Source: an uncultured Alphaproteobacteria bacterium (lineage in GTDB: Bacteria > Pseudomonadota > Alphaproteobacteria > CADEGL01). Taken from it: a DNA stretch of 64,000 nt. Made by a program: the position numbers and the translations under genes. Shown piece after piece: positions 49,190-57,877 of the stretch (positions are counted from its first letter, which is position 1; each line of letters begins with the position of its first letter). The DNA lies in NCBI GenBank assembly GCA_902826885.1, contig CADEGL010000001.1, positions 1 through 64,000 of the forward strand. The letters run 5' to 3'. The notes beneath the pieces were generated by a model. It was not told the DNA's origin. It saw nothing but the letters and a program-made list of their open reading frames with translations, and did not search any database.

Positions 49190-51894
49190 GCCGATACGAG
49201 GTCAACGGCCATCTCTACTCAGCCGAGCCGCGGCCCGGCCAGTGCTTGCGCACTTTTTTGCGCGATCTGGAGGTTTTCGGCGTCAAGAAGGGTTGCGATG
49301 CCGGCGATTGCGGCGCCTGCACGGTATGGCTGGACGGGCAGCCATTTCACTCTTGTCTGGTGCCCGCTTTCCGTGCCGAAGGCCGCAAAGTCACGACCAT
49401 CGAGGGCCTCTCCAAGAACGGCGAGCTGCACCCCGTGCAGAAGGCTTTTCACGACGCCCAAGCCTTCCAATGCGGCTATTGCGCGGCCGGCATGATCATG
49501 ACGACGGCCTCGGCCGCCTTCGACGAGGCCCGCAAGGCCGACCTGCCCCATGCGCTGAAGGGCAATCTGTGCCGCTGCACCGGCTATCGTTCGATCGACG
49601 ACGCCCTGCATGGCAGGACCAATATCGAACCCGATATCGCGGGCAAGGCCTGCGGCGCAAACCTGCCCAATCCCTTCACCGACGCCATCCTGACCGGCAA
49701 AGCCCGCTATACGATGGATATCGCCATAGAAGGGTTGTTGCATCTCAAGGTGCTTCGCTCGCCGCACGCGCATGCCCGTATCGTCAGGATCGACACGGCC
49801 AAGGCCAAGGCCGTGCCCGGCGTGGTCGGCGTCTATACCTGGGAGGACGTGCCGCGCCGCCTGTACAGCACGGCACTGCATGAAGATCATCTGGTCGATC
49901 CCGACGACACCTACGTGCTGGACAATGTCGCCCGTTTCGCCGGCCAGCGGATCGCGGCGGTCGTGGCCGAAAGCGAGATCGCCGCGGAGGCTGGCTGCCG
50001 TGCGTTGGAGGTCGAGTACGAGATCCTGCCCGCGGTGTTCGATCCGGTCGCCGCGCTGGAACCCGGCGCTCCCCTCCTCCACGACAAGGACGTCCTCACC
50101 GACAGCGGTAATATCTATTGCGATCTTCACGGCGAGATCGGCAGCGTGGCAAAGGGTTTTGCCGAAGCCGAGGCCGTCCACGAAATGACCTATTCGACCT
50201 CGCGCGTGCAGCACGTGCATTTGGAGACCCACGGCTCGATCGCCTGGCGCGGCGATGACGGCCGCTGGCATGTGCGCACAAGCTCGCAAGGGCCGTTCGT
50301 CGTTCAGAAGAAGCTTTGCTACCTGTTCGGGTTGCGCGCGCGCGATCTACACGTTTTCACCGAACGGGTCGGCGGCGGCTTCGGCGGTAAGCAGGAAATG
50401 GTTTCGGAAGACCTCGCCCTGTTCGCCGCCATGAAAACCGGACGCCCCGTCAAATGGGAATGGACCCGCGAGGAAGAATTCATCGGGGCCACGACGCGGC
50501 ACCAGATGACCACCAAGGTCAAGATCGGCGCCAAACGCGACGGCACGCTGACCGCGCTCGACGTGCATGTCGTGTCGAACACCGGCGCCTATGGCAATCA
50601 CGGCAGCGAGACCCTGGCCGCCGCGATGGCAAGCCCGCTAGCGATGTACCGCTGCGATAACAAAAAGGCCGTCGGCTACGCCGTCTACACCAACATGGTG
50701 CCGGGCGGCGGCTTCCGCGGGTACGGCAGCTCGCAAACCACCTTCGCGATCGAATGCGCCATCGACGAGCTGGCCCGCCTTCTGGACATCGATCCCTTCG
50801 CCATCCGGCGTAAGAACATCGTCCGTCCCGGCGACAACATCGAATCGATTTGGAAGGAACCGAGCGACGCCAGCTTCGGCAGCTATGGCATCGGCCAGTG
50901 CCTGGATATCGTCGAGACCGAACTGGCCAAAGGCAAGGGTGCCAAGACTCCCGCCGGGCAGGAGTGGGCGGAGGGGACCGGTATCGCCCTCACAATGCTG
51001 GAATGTGGCCCCCCGACCGAGCATCGCTCGGGCGCGACGATGAAGCTGCTATCCGATGGCACCTATCACCTCGCGGTCGGTTCGAGCGAAATGGGCAACG
51101 GCATCACCACGGCGCACAAGCAGATCGCGGCCGCGATCATGGGCACCCGGGCGGGCGATATCGACATCATCAACGCCGACACCGACCGTACGCCCTATGA
51201 CACGGGCACATTCGCAAGCACAGGCACGGTCGTAGCCGGCAAGGCCGTCCACATCACCGCCGAAGCCATGCGGGACGATATTCTGGCTTTTGCCAGCCGT
51301 CATACCGGCATCGCGCCAGAACAGTGCCGGCTCGACAACGATGCCGTCGTTTGCGGCAACACGCGCATCCCGCTGAACGCGCTTCACGCCGCGGGCGCCA
51401 AGGTCGACCATCGCTTCGAGGTCGGCCGCAAAGCCTATCTGTCGCCGCGCTCGATCGCTTTCAACGTGCAGGGCGTGCGCCTAGCAGTAAACCGCATCAC
51501 CGGCGAAATCCGCATCCTGTACAGCGTACAGGCCGCCGATATCGGCCGTCTGATCAACCCCATGCAGTGCCGCGGCCAGCTCGACGGCGCGATCGCCATG
51601 GGCTACGGCTGGGCATTGACCGAGAACATGGTGCATGACGAAGGCCGCATGGTGAACCCGCAATTGCGGAACTACCGCATCCCGGCCTTCGCCGACACGC
51701 CGCACACCGATATCTTCTTCGCCGACACACACGATTCGATCGGCCCCTTGGGCGCCAAATCCCAGGGCGAATCGGCGATCAACCCCGTCGCCCCCGCCAT
51801 CTCCAACGCATTGGCCAACGCCACGGGCGTACGCTTCGCCCACCTGCCCTTTACGCCCGACCGGCTGTTCGCGAAGCTCGCCCCGCCGTCATGA
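49186..51894 (+). CDS. Fused 2Fe-2S and molybdopterin subunit, xanthine-dehydrogenase family
   Basis: This 902-aa protein holds two [2Fe-2S] domains at ~1-150 (C37, C42, C45, C57; then C96, C99, C129, C131). The molybdopterin-binding domains run ~155-900: GGGFGGKQE, GGGFRGYGSSQ, SSEMGNGI, TGTFASTGTV and the catalytic Glu in KSQGESAINP. Fusion of the FeS and Mo parts with a separate FAD subunit is one of several known arrangements. Reactions are hydroxylations of heterocycles or aldehydes with water. Xanthine to urate fits the neighbours, but other substrates are possible. It overlaps both neighbouring genes by 4 bp. Confidence 0.82.
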   Translation: MSRYEVNGHLYSAEPRPGQCLRTFLRDLEVFGVKKGCDAGDCGACTVWLDGQPFHSCLVPAFRAEGRKVTTIEGLSKNGELHPVQKAFHDAQAFQCGYCAAGMIMTTASAAFDEARKADLPHALKGNLCRCTGYRSIDDALHGRTNIEPDIAGKACGANLPNPFTDAILTGKARYTMDIAIEGLLHLKVLRSPHAHARIVRIDTAKAKAVPGVVGVYTWEDVPRRLYSTALHEDHLVDPDDTYVLDNVARFAGQRIAAVVAESEIAAEAGCRALEVEYEILPAVFDPVAALEPGAPLLHDKDVLTDSGNIYCDLHGEIGSVAKGFAEAEAVHEMTYSTSRVQHVHLETHGSIAWRGDDGRWHVRTSSQGPFVVQKKLCYLFGLRARDLHVFTERVGGGFGGKQEMVSEDLALFAAMKTGRPVKWEWTREEEFIGATTRHQMTTKVKIGAKRDGTLTALDVHVVSNTGAYGNHGSETLAAAMASPLAMYRCDNKKAVGYAVYTNMVPGGGFRGYGSSQTTFAIECAIDELARLLDIDPFAIRRKNIVRPGDNIESIWKEPSDASFGSYGIGQCLDIVETELAKGKGAKTPAGQEWAEGTGIALTMLECGPPTEHRSGATMKLLSDGTYHLAVGSSEMGNGITTAHKQIAAAIMGTRAGDIDIINADTDRTPYDTGTFASTGTVVAGKAVHITAEAMRDDILAFASRHTGIAPEQCRLDNDAVVCGNTRIPLNALHAAGAKVDHRFEVGRKAYLSPRSIAFNVQGVRLAVNRITGEIRILYSVQAADIGRLINPMQCRGQLDGAIAMGYGWALTENMVHDEGRMVNPQLRNYRIPAFADTPHTDIFFADTHDSIGPLGAKSQGESAINPVAPAISNALANATGVRFAHLPFTPDRLFAKLAPPS

Positions 51895-52841
51895 TCGCGC
51901 CCGGGGGCAACGTCACCATCGTGACGCAAACCTGCGTCCGGCCAGAAGCCGCCGAGGCCTTCGCGCGCTGGCAAGGCGAGACCAGCACGTTCATGGCGTC
52001 GCTGCCGGGCTTTATCGAACAACGGCTGATGCCACCCAAGCCGCCTTTGCAGGTCGATTGGGTCATCCTGCAGCGTTTCGAAAGCATCGGTACCGCGCGC
52101 GCGTGGCTTTCATCGCCCGAACGGCACGAAAGGCTGGATGGCGCCGCACCCATGCTGGTCGGGCGTGACGACGTTCACATCATTCACGACGAAGCCCAGG
52201 GCATAAAGCCCGCCCCCGTTTCGGCCGTGATCAGCACGCGTGTTATGCCGGGCCGCGAGATCGAATACCGCGCATGGGAACGTAAGATTGCCATCGCGCA
52301 GTCCAAGGCCCCCGGTTTGCGAGGCTATCGCTTCGAACCGCCGGTGCCGGGCGTGCAGGAGGACTTCGTCGCGATCCTCCGTTTCGACACCGAGGAACAT
52401 CTGCAGGGTTGGTTGAATTCGCCCGAACGCAAGAAATTGATCGACGAGGCCGCGCCATTGACCGCCGAGTTTCACGCCCGGATCGCGCACACCGGGTTTG
52501 AGCAGTGGTTCCGCGACGAGTCGTCGCCCGCGCAAGTACCGGCCTGGAAACAGAACATGATGGTTCTGTTCATGCTCTATCCGGTCGTCTTTCTGTTTGG
52601 CGCCTTCGTCCAGACCCCTTTGCTGTCCGAAAAGGCGCGCCTGCCGTTCGCGGCATCGTTGTTCATCGCGAACGTCGCCAGCGTCCTGCTGCTCAGCAAA
52701 TTGGTGCCTTGGGCCAGCACACGGTTCGCCTGGTGGCTCAACCCGTCTTCCGCCAACAAGACCATGATCGATGCGTTGGGCACCGCGCTTCTTGTGGCAG
52801 CCTACGCGGGTATGGTCGCCGTTTTTCTTTGGTTGTTCTGA
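51891..52841 (+). CDS. Double antibiotic-biosynthesis-monooxygenase (ABM) domain membrane protein
   Basis: This 316-aa protein shows two ABM-type ferredoxin-like domains at ~5-100 and ~105-205 (e.g. VTIVTQTCVRPEAAEAFARW and the matching VISTRVMPGREIEYRAWERK, each closing with a WLSSPER/WLNSPER motif). Three or so transmembrane helices follow (~222-242, ~250-270, ~295-315). ABM domains are cofactor-free monooxygenases or heme-linked enzymes, but many are uncharacterised. The last four bases of the Mo-subunit gene overlap its start, so it is the tail of that operon. Confidence 0.75.
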   Translation: MIAPGGNVTIVTQTCVRPEAAEAFARWQGETSTFMASLPGFIEQRLMPPKPPLQVDWVILQRFESIGTARAWLSSPERHERLDGAAPMLVGRDDVHIIHDEAQGIKPAPVSAVISTRVMPGREIEYRAWERKIAIAQSKAPGLRGYRFEPPVPGVQEDFVAILRFDTEEHLQGWLNSPERKKLIDEAAPLTAEFHARIAHTGFEQWFRDESSPAQVPAWKQNMMVLFMLYPVVFLFGAFVQTPLLSEKARLPFAASLFIANVASVLLLSKLVPWASTRFAWWLNPSSANKTMIDALGTALLVAAYAGMVAVFLWLF

Positions 52842-52851
52842 GTTGGCGTCT

Positions 52852-53655
52852 TCAAGCGTTCCGGGTGCGTGAAGGCGCCTTCACGCCTTCGCCCGCATAG
52901 CCCATCAGGCGGGAGATTTCCTCGGCCGCATCCTTGACCATGCGCTCGATCAGCGGGACGCGTGTTTGGACACGGGTGACCGGGGCGCCGATGACCAACC
53001 CCGCCAGCACGTTTCCGGCCTTGTCGAAAATGGGCGACGCGATGCCGGCCACGCCTTCGATGGTTTCCTCCAGCGAGGTGGCCACCCGCTCGCGGCGTAC
53101 GGCATCGACGATGCGGCGCAAATCTCCCTTGGTCCGCACAGTCCTATCCGTGATCGGCTCCAGCACGGCGCGCCGCAGGTAATCCTCGCGCCATTCCTTG
53201 GGTTGGAAGGCCAAAAGGACACGGCCGACGGACGACGCGTAAAGCTGTTCGCGCGAACCCACGTCGGCGATGAAACGAAGCGCGTTCTTGCTGTGGGCGA
53301 CGTAGACATAGACGGCCGCCGGCGTGTCGGACGCAAGCTGGGCCAAAAGCGCGCTTTCGCCCGTGGCGTCGGACAGCGCGTCCACCACCGGCATGGCCAC
53401 ATCGGGGAAGCGCCGGTGCGAGACAATGGACGAGGCCAATTTCACCGATTCCGGCCCGATCGCGTAACGGCTGCCCCGCAACTGCAAAAACCCGCTTTGG
53501 GTGAGTGCGCGCAAAAGCGCCAACAGGCTGCTCTTGGGCGTGGCGCTGGCCTCGCTAAGCTCAGACAAGGTCGCGCCGTCGGGCATCTCGGCCAAGAGGC
53601 AGAGAAGACGCGGAATGCGAGTGGCGGAACGCGGCGGCTTCTGACGCGCGGGCAT
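52852..53655 (-). CDS. IclR family transcriptional regulator
   Basis: From ATG 53655 this is 267 aa (13691-type upstream ATG at 53691 adds 12 residues and is less likely). The N-terminal winged helix is SATRIPRLLCLLAEMPDGATLSELSEASATPKSSLLALLRAL. The C-terminal effector domain has YVYVAHSKNALRF, YASSVGRVLLA and a GVAGIASPIFD closing segment, all typical IclR. It is last in the minus-strand line B12 protein, Rieske oxygenase, PhyH, IclR and probably controls that operon. The effector is unknown. The stop is 10 bp from the convergent ABM gene. Confidence 0.85.
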   Translation of the reverse strand: MPARQKPPRSATRIPRLLCLLAEMPDGATLSELSEASATPKSSLLALLRALTQSGFLQLRGSRYAIGPESVKLASSIVSHRRFPDVAMPVVDALSDATGESALLAQLASDTPAAVYVYVAHSKNALRFIADVGSREQLYASSVGRVLLAFQPKEWREDYLRRAVLEPITDRTVRTKGDLRRIVDAVRRERVATSLEETIEGVAGIASPIFDKAGNVLAGLVIGAPVTRVQTRVPLIERMVKDAAEEISRLMGYAGEGVKAPSRTRNA

Positions 53656-53723
53656 CGCAGACACGAGGACAGGAACGGGTACGTTCATCATAGAACAAAT
53701 CTGTTGGAGAAACCCGAAGTAGA

Positions 53724-54584
53724 TCAGCCGGTCGGAGCGACGCCGCTCTTCATGCCTTTGAGCGCGCGCGGCGGCCGTTGCGCGCCGCGGAATAGAACCT
53801 GGGCCTGGATAGCGACGGCCTTCTCCCAGGCCGCGATCTCGGCCTTACCCATCTCCTCGCGCGGCTTGGGATCGACGTCGAAATTGCCGAACTTGTCCGC
53901 ACCGCGCACCAACGCCGCCGATTCGCGGGGGAAATGCTGGTAGGCGTGGGTGGGGATCATCTCCAAGAGGAAGATGATGCGCCGGTCCTTGCCGAAATTG
54001 GCATTGGATGAATGGCAGATCGCATTGTTGAAGATGGCGACCTCGCCAGGCTCGAGCGCGAAATCCACGGCCTTCGTTTCATCCAACGGCGCATCGATGG
54101 ACTGCTCGCGAGTGAGAAGACTGGAGGTGCCGAATGCCTCCTTGTGCGGGAACAGCGGGCCTTTGTGCGTGCCGGGTAGGCCGCGGATACAGCCGTTCTC
54201 CTTGCCGCACGGCGACAGGGCCAACGCTACGATCAAGACGATGGGTTTCACGTCGGCATAGGCCGTGTCCTGGTGCCACCCCGCGAAGGTCTTGCCGTCG
54301 GCGTTCTTGGCGCGCAGCGAAGTGCCCCAGCACAGAATGTCCGGCCCGATCAGGTCCTCGCAGGCATCCAGCATGCGCGGCTCGCGGATCATTTCGTCGA
54401 CCCAGGGGCATATCATGTGCGCCTTCTGGTCGAGTTTCAGCCGGTCGTCCGGGTATTTGGCCTCGAAGGCCTCCAAAGACGCGCGGTAGGATTTGGCATC
54501 GGCCTCTTCCATGACGCGGATAGGCGCGACGAACCCGTTCTCGAAGAAACCTTTGACTTGATCGTCGGTCAGGATCTTGGGCAC
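53724..54584 (-). CDS. Phytanoyl-CoA dioxygenase (PhyH) family protein
   Basis: This 286-aa protein has the jelly-roll Fe(II)/2-oxoglutarate oxygenase signature of the PhyH group: GWHQDTAYADV (His and Asp iron ligands), then the distal His in NAICHSSNANFGKDRR with an Arg for 2-oxoglutarate. It should hydroxylate or oxidatively demethylate a small organic molecule. It is placed right after a Rieske oxygenase gene (21 bp) and ahead of an IclR regulator, which suggests a joint degradative pathway. It is cytoplasmic, and the substrate cannot be told. Confidence 0.82.
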   Translation of the reverse strand: MPKILTDDQVKGFFENGFVAPIRVMEEADAKSYRASLEAFEAKYPDDRLKLDQKAHMICPWVDEMIREPRMLDACEDLIGPDILCWGTSLRAKNADGKTFAGWHQDTAYADVKPIVLIVALALSPCGKENGCIRGLPGTHKGPLFPHKEAFGTSSLLTREQSIDAPLDETKAVDFALEPGEVAIFNNAICHSSNANFGKDRRIIFLLEMIPTHAYQHFPRESAALVRGADKFGNFDVDPKPREEMGKAEIAAWEKAVAIQAQVLFRGAQRPPRALKGMKSGVAPTG

Positions 54585-54605
54585 GGCATCCCCTCTCCTT
54601 CGAAA

Positions 54606-55925
54606 TCAGCCGGCGCGGCGCGCGGCTGGTGTGGATGTCGCCGGCGCGCGCAGGGCGGGCCCGTCGGCATACGCATTCATCCGGCTGACATACCAATCGA
54701 GGAACAGCTCTAGCTGGCTCTCGTTCGGCGTATAGGGGCCGGGTTCATAGGCCGGGCTGCGCACGCCCATCTGCGTCCAGGCCACGAAGGTCGCGTCTTG
54801 CTCGTTCGTCTTGTTCCACACATGGGTCAGATTCTCCATGTCGTAGTCGACGCCTTCGACCGCATCCTTGTGTACGAGCCACGTCGTTCGCACGAGCGTC
54901 TTCTCCGCCGACATGGGGAAGACCGAGAAGATCACGGCATGATCGCTGAGAAAATGATTCCAGGAGTTGGGCTGGGTGTGGAGCGAGAGGGCGCCGAGCC
55001 GCTTTTCGGTGAAATCGCCCAGAAGGCGCTTGGACGCGATGCGTGTATCCATCGTGTAGGACTCGCCCACGTTGTCGAGGGCCATGCGCTCCACACGGTA
55101 GGGCGTCGGCCTGTCCTCCTCCAGCCGCTCGACCGCTTTCCATTGCAGCCGGTGCTGTCCCCAGATGGCTTCGAACTCGCCCTGGATGCGCCGGTAGCGC
55201 TCGTAATACTCCTGCTGACGCGGCTTCACGTCGCTTTCGGAGTGGCCGAAGAATTGAAAGAAGGTCTTAAGAAGCTCCGGATGCCGGGTGCAGTGGTAGC
55301 ACTCCCGGTTATTCTCCATCACGGCCTTCCAGTTCCCCTCCTCGACCAGGTCGATCTGCTTGGCGACCTTGCACTCCTCGATCCGGTGCGGCGCGATATA
55401 TGGGGCGGCGGTCCTCTCCAGCTCCGCGAAGTCCTCGGGCGGCTCGTCCGCCAGACACGCGAACAGCACGCCCGCGACGTTGCGCAGGTGCACGGGCTTG
55501 AGGCCGAGGCATTTCGGGTCCGCGTGGGGCGCCATGTGCTCGGCATAATCGAGCGTGCCCGAAAGCCCATAGGTCCAATTGTGATAGCGGCAGACGAACT
55601 TGCGCGTGGCGCCGCGCGCCTCGGTCAGGATGCGCGCGCCCCGGTGCCGGCAGACATTGTGGAAAGCGCGGATTTCCATGTCCTCGCCGCGCGTGACGAT
55701 GATCGAGTAGCGTCCGATATCGACCGTGAAATAATCGCCTTTCTTCGGCACCTCGGGCGCCGAGCCGATATGGAACCAGTGGCGCGCGAAGATGCCATCC
55801 ATGTCCAGGTCGAACACCTCGTCATCGAGGTAGAAGGGCGCGGCCAGGCTATAGCCCCGCTTCCGCTCGGCCAGCAGCCGCGCCAGGGCGCGTTTCGCGC
55901 CGTCTTTCCCCTCGATGATCTTCAT
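54606..55925 (-). CDS. Rieske-type oxygenase alpha subunit, quaternary-amine demethylase-like
   Basis: From ATG 55925, overlapping the previous stop (ATGA), this is 439 aa. The Rieske cluster is C92-x-H94 (VCRHRGA) and C112-x2-H115 (VCRYHNWTYG). The mononuclear iron site is in NNRECYHCTRHPELL (H211, H215). The E-N-N-R-E-C-Y-H pattern is shared with glycine-betaine, stachydrine and carnitine oxygenases (GbcA/Stc2 type), which oxidatively remove an N-methyl group as formaldehyde or cleave a C-N bond. A reductase gene is not adjacent. The frame runs on to 57002 but is antisense-like beyond the ATG. Confidence 0.83.
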   Translation of the reverse strand: MKIIEGKDGAKRALARLLAERKRGYSLAAPFYLDDEVFDLDMDGIFARHWFHIGSAPEVPKKGDYFTVDIGRYSIIVTRGEDMEIRAFHNVCRHRGARILTEARGATRKFVCRYHNWTYGLSGTLDYAEHMAPHADPKCLGLKPVHLRNVAGVLFACLADEPPEDFAELERTAAPYIAPHRIEECKVAKQIDLVEEGNWKAVMENNRECYHCTRHPELLKTFFQFFGHSESDVKPRQQEYYERYRRIQGEFEAIWGQHRLQWKAVERLEEDRPTPYRVERMALDNVGESYTMDTRIASKRLLGDFTEKRLGALSLHTQPNSWNHFLSDHAVIFSVFPMSAEKTLVRTTWLVHKDAVEGVDYDMENLTHVWNKTNEQDATFVAWTQMGVRSPAYEPGPYTPNESQLELFLDWYVSRMNAYADGPALRAPATSTPAARRAG

Positions 55926-57718
55926 GCCCGTTTCCTCCCATGCTCGGCGCCTTCGCGCTCCGCCACCATCGCCGCCATGTGCTCCAACATCGTCTCGACG
56001 CCGGGGCAGACCACGGCACCCGCCGCCGTCAATTCCTCGCTGATGTCCACCGGCAGGCTGGTGTTGCTGCCGTCCGGGATGCGGTTCAACTTGCCGCCGA
56101 CGAAGATCGGCGCGCCCACGTCCAGCTTCACCATGTCCTTCTTCAATTCCGAGACGAAGGTGAGCGCCACGCCGTTGTAGGACGACAGGGCGACGAAATC
56201 GGCGCCCGACCCCTTCATCTGCTCGGCCAAGTCGTTGGGGTCGGTCGAGGTGCCGCCGTCGACGATGGTCACGCCCAGTTGGCGCAGCACGGTCTCGATC
56301 AGGATCTTGCCGTACTCGTGCACATCGGTTGTCGCGATACAGGCCCGGAAACCGGCGTTCCTGATGCGGTCGCGCGCGGCTTCGTCCATGCGCCCGACCA
56401 CTCCCTCGCCCATCTCCTCCAACTGCTCGATGGAGTGCGAGCGCACCACGGGCGTCCGGCCGCGCAAGCGTCCCTCCGTCGGCCGGCCGGGTCCGTACAG
56501 CTCTTCCAGCCGCTTGGAGCCGACGCGCCGGATAGCCAGCAGCATTTCGAACGGATTGCGCACGTCCAGACCGGCCTCGGTAAAGCCCTGGAGGACGTTG
56601 GCTTTGAACTGATGGCCGCCCTCCACGATCTTGTCGGCGATCGGATCGATTTCGTCGTCGCGGTAGAGCGCGTGGAGCGGCTCGTCCAATTCCACCAGCT
56701 TGTTGGCGAACATGTGGACGTCGACGATTTCCTCGATATCCGGAATACGCTGCGCCTCGGTCACCGGCGTCGGGTTGACGGCATGGCCCGCGGGCCTGGT
56801 CTTCTGGCCATAGATGTCCATGCGCAGATAGGTCGCCAGCGACGCATAGTTGGCGGCGTAGTTCTGCCCATACATGGTGGTGGCGCCGTAGATCATCGTG
56901 CCCGGCGTCTTCGTGATCTTGTGCGCCGCGCGCTGGAACGCATGGCGTGTGAACGGCCGCGCATAGGTGTTGCCGAACGAATAGCTGGCGTGCCCGCCGC
57001 ACAACTCATCGACGATGTACTGCTCCAACAGGATCGCACCCAGAGAGCAGGCCAGATCGGTGAACATCGAGGCAAAACCGTCGTCCAGGCTGGAATGAAC
57101 GATCACCTCCACCGGCTGCGCCGCCGTCAGAGCGATGGCCTTGAGCGATTCCGCCGTGGTGAAGATATCGTCGTCCCAATGCGGCTGGCGAAAGGCAAAA
57201 TACTGCCCCAGATTGCCGACCGAGGTGGAACCGCACAGGAGCGCCGCGATCGTGTTCTCGAAGGCCGCCGGCGTGCCGATGACGAAATCGCCGAAATGGG
57301 GCGAGACCGGCGCCTTGCTGGTCATGGCGATCCAGTCCTCGACCTCCTGCATGATCATGCCCGTCCCGCGCGGCATGTTCTTACGATGCGCGCGGGGATA
57401 GCCCATGCTCCAATCCAGGCAGATTCCATAGCGGTCGACGCGATAGCCGGCCTTGTCCAGCGTCTCCCAGATCTGGCCCCAGGCGCGCTGGCTTTTGCCC
57501 GTGTCGCGGAAGCCGATTTGCGCGTGCATCATCACGCGTCCTTCCTCGACACAGCGCCGCTTGTACTCGATCTCGGATGCCACGCCGTAATGCTCGAGGA
57601 ATGGCGAGCGGCCGACCGTGACCGTCTCCGCCATCTTGCGCCCTTCGGCGACGAGCGAGACGGCGTCGGGCAATTCCGCTTCGGGAAACACCTGGGAACG
57701 AGTCAATTTTGCGGTCAT
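55922..57718 (-). CDS. Large B12-binding protein with unrecognised N-terminal catalytic-like domain
   Basis: From ATG 57718 (SD GGAG eight bases upstream) this is 598 aa. The C-terminal ~140 aa are a cobalamin-binding domain: TTDVHEYGKILIETVLRQLG with the axial-His motif D-x-H-x2-G (465-470), a later ALSSYNG loop and a GG near 488. The N-terminal ~450 aa look like a TIM-barrel enzyme, with regions such as CGSTSVGNLGQYFAFRQPH and NTYARPFTRHA. I cannot place it securely; a glutamate-mutase-E-like barrel is a possibility, with methyl transfer as the alternative. It leads the operon with the Rieske oxygenase. It is cytoplasmic. Confidence 0.7.
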   Translation of the reverse strand: MTAKLTRSQVFPEAELPDAVSLVAEGRKMAETVTVGRSPFLEHYGVASEIEYKRRCVEEGRVMMHAQIGFRDTGKSQRAWGQIWETLDKAGYRVDRYGICLDWSMGYPRAHRKNMPRGTGMIMQEVEDWIAMTSKAPVSPHFGDFVIGTPAAFENTIAALLCGSTSVGNLGQYFAFRQPHWDDDIFTTAESLKAIALTAAQPVEVIVHSSLDDGFASMFTDLACSLGAILLEQYIVDELCGGHASYSFGNTYARPFTRHAFQRAAHKITKTPGTMIYGATTMYGQNYAANYASLATYLRMDIYGQKTRPAGHAVNPTPVTEAQRIPDIEEIVDVHMFANKLVELDEPLHALYRDDEIDPIADKIVEGGHQFKANVLQGFTEAGLDVRNPFEMLLAIRRVGSKRLEELYGPGRPTEGRLRGRTPVVRSHSIEQLEEMGEGVVGRMDEAARDRIRNAGFRACIATTDVHEYGKILIETVLRQLGVTIVDGGTSTDPNDLAEQMKGSGADFVALSSYNGVALTFVSELKKDMVKLDVGAPIFVGGKLNRIPDGSNTSLPVDISEELTAAGAVVCPGVETMLEHMAAMVAEREGAEHGRKRA

Positions 57719-57772
57719 CGCGCCGCTCCACGCTGCCATTTGCCTGGGCAGAGTATGGCGGCGGTCGCGCGG

Positions 57773-57810
57773 TTGTTCAAATATCCGATTAATGTTCGTA
57801 TATAGGAACA
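57773..57810. promoter_or_regulatory. TGTTC/GAACA repeats upstream of the B12 operon
   Basis: TGTTC at 57774-57778 and 57793-57797 and the inverse GAACA at 57806-57810 lie 55-92 bp upstream of the ATG at 57718. TGTTC-N8-GAACA (57793-57810) is a symmetric site with an AT-rich centre. It could bind the IclR protein encoded downstream, which is not shown. Confidence 0.35.
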
Positions 57811-57877
57811 ACGCGAAGAAAAGGCCCTTTGGCGCCCCTCCGGCGCTCGCGCGATTTTTTAAAGAAAGCCGTTTGCC

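Noticed and set aside
49219-50289. 356-codon minus-strand open frame
   Set aside because: It is antisense to the FeS-Mo subunit, which has eight ordered cluster cysteines.
55926-57002. N-terminal extension of the Rieske oxygenase frame
   Set aside because: It overlaps the B12 protein gene in another frame and is Arg-rich; the family N-terminus and an ATGA overlap set the start at 55925.
55940-57805. 621-codon plus-strand open frame
   Set aside because: It is antisense to the B12-binding protein gene, whose D-x-H-x2-G site and overlap with the Rieske gene make the minus strand the coding one.
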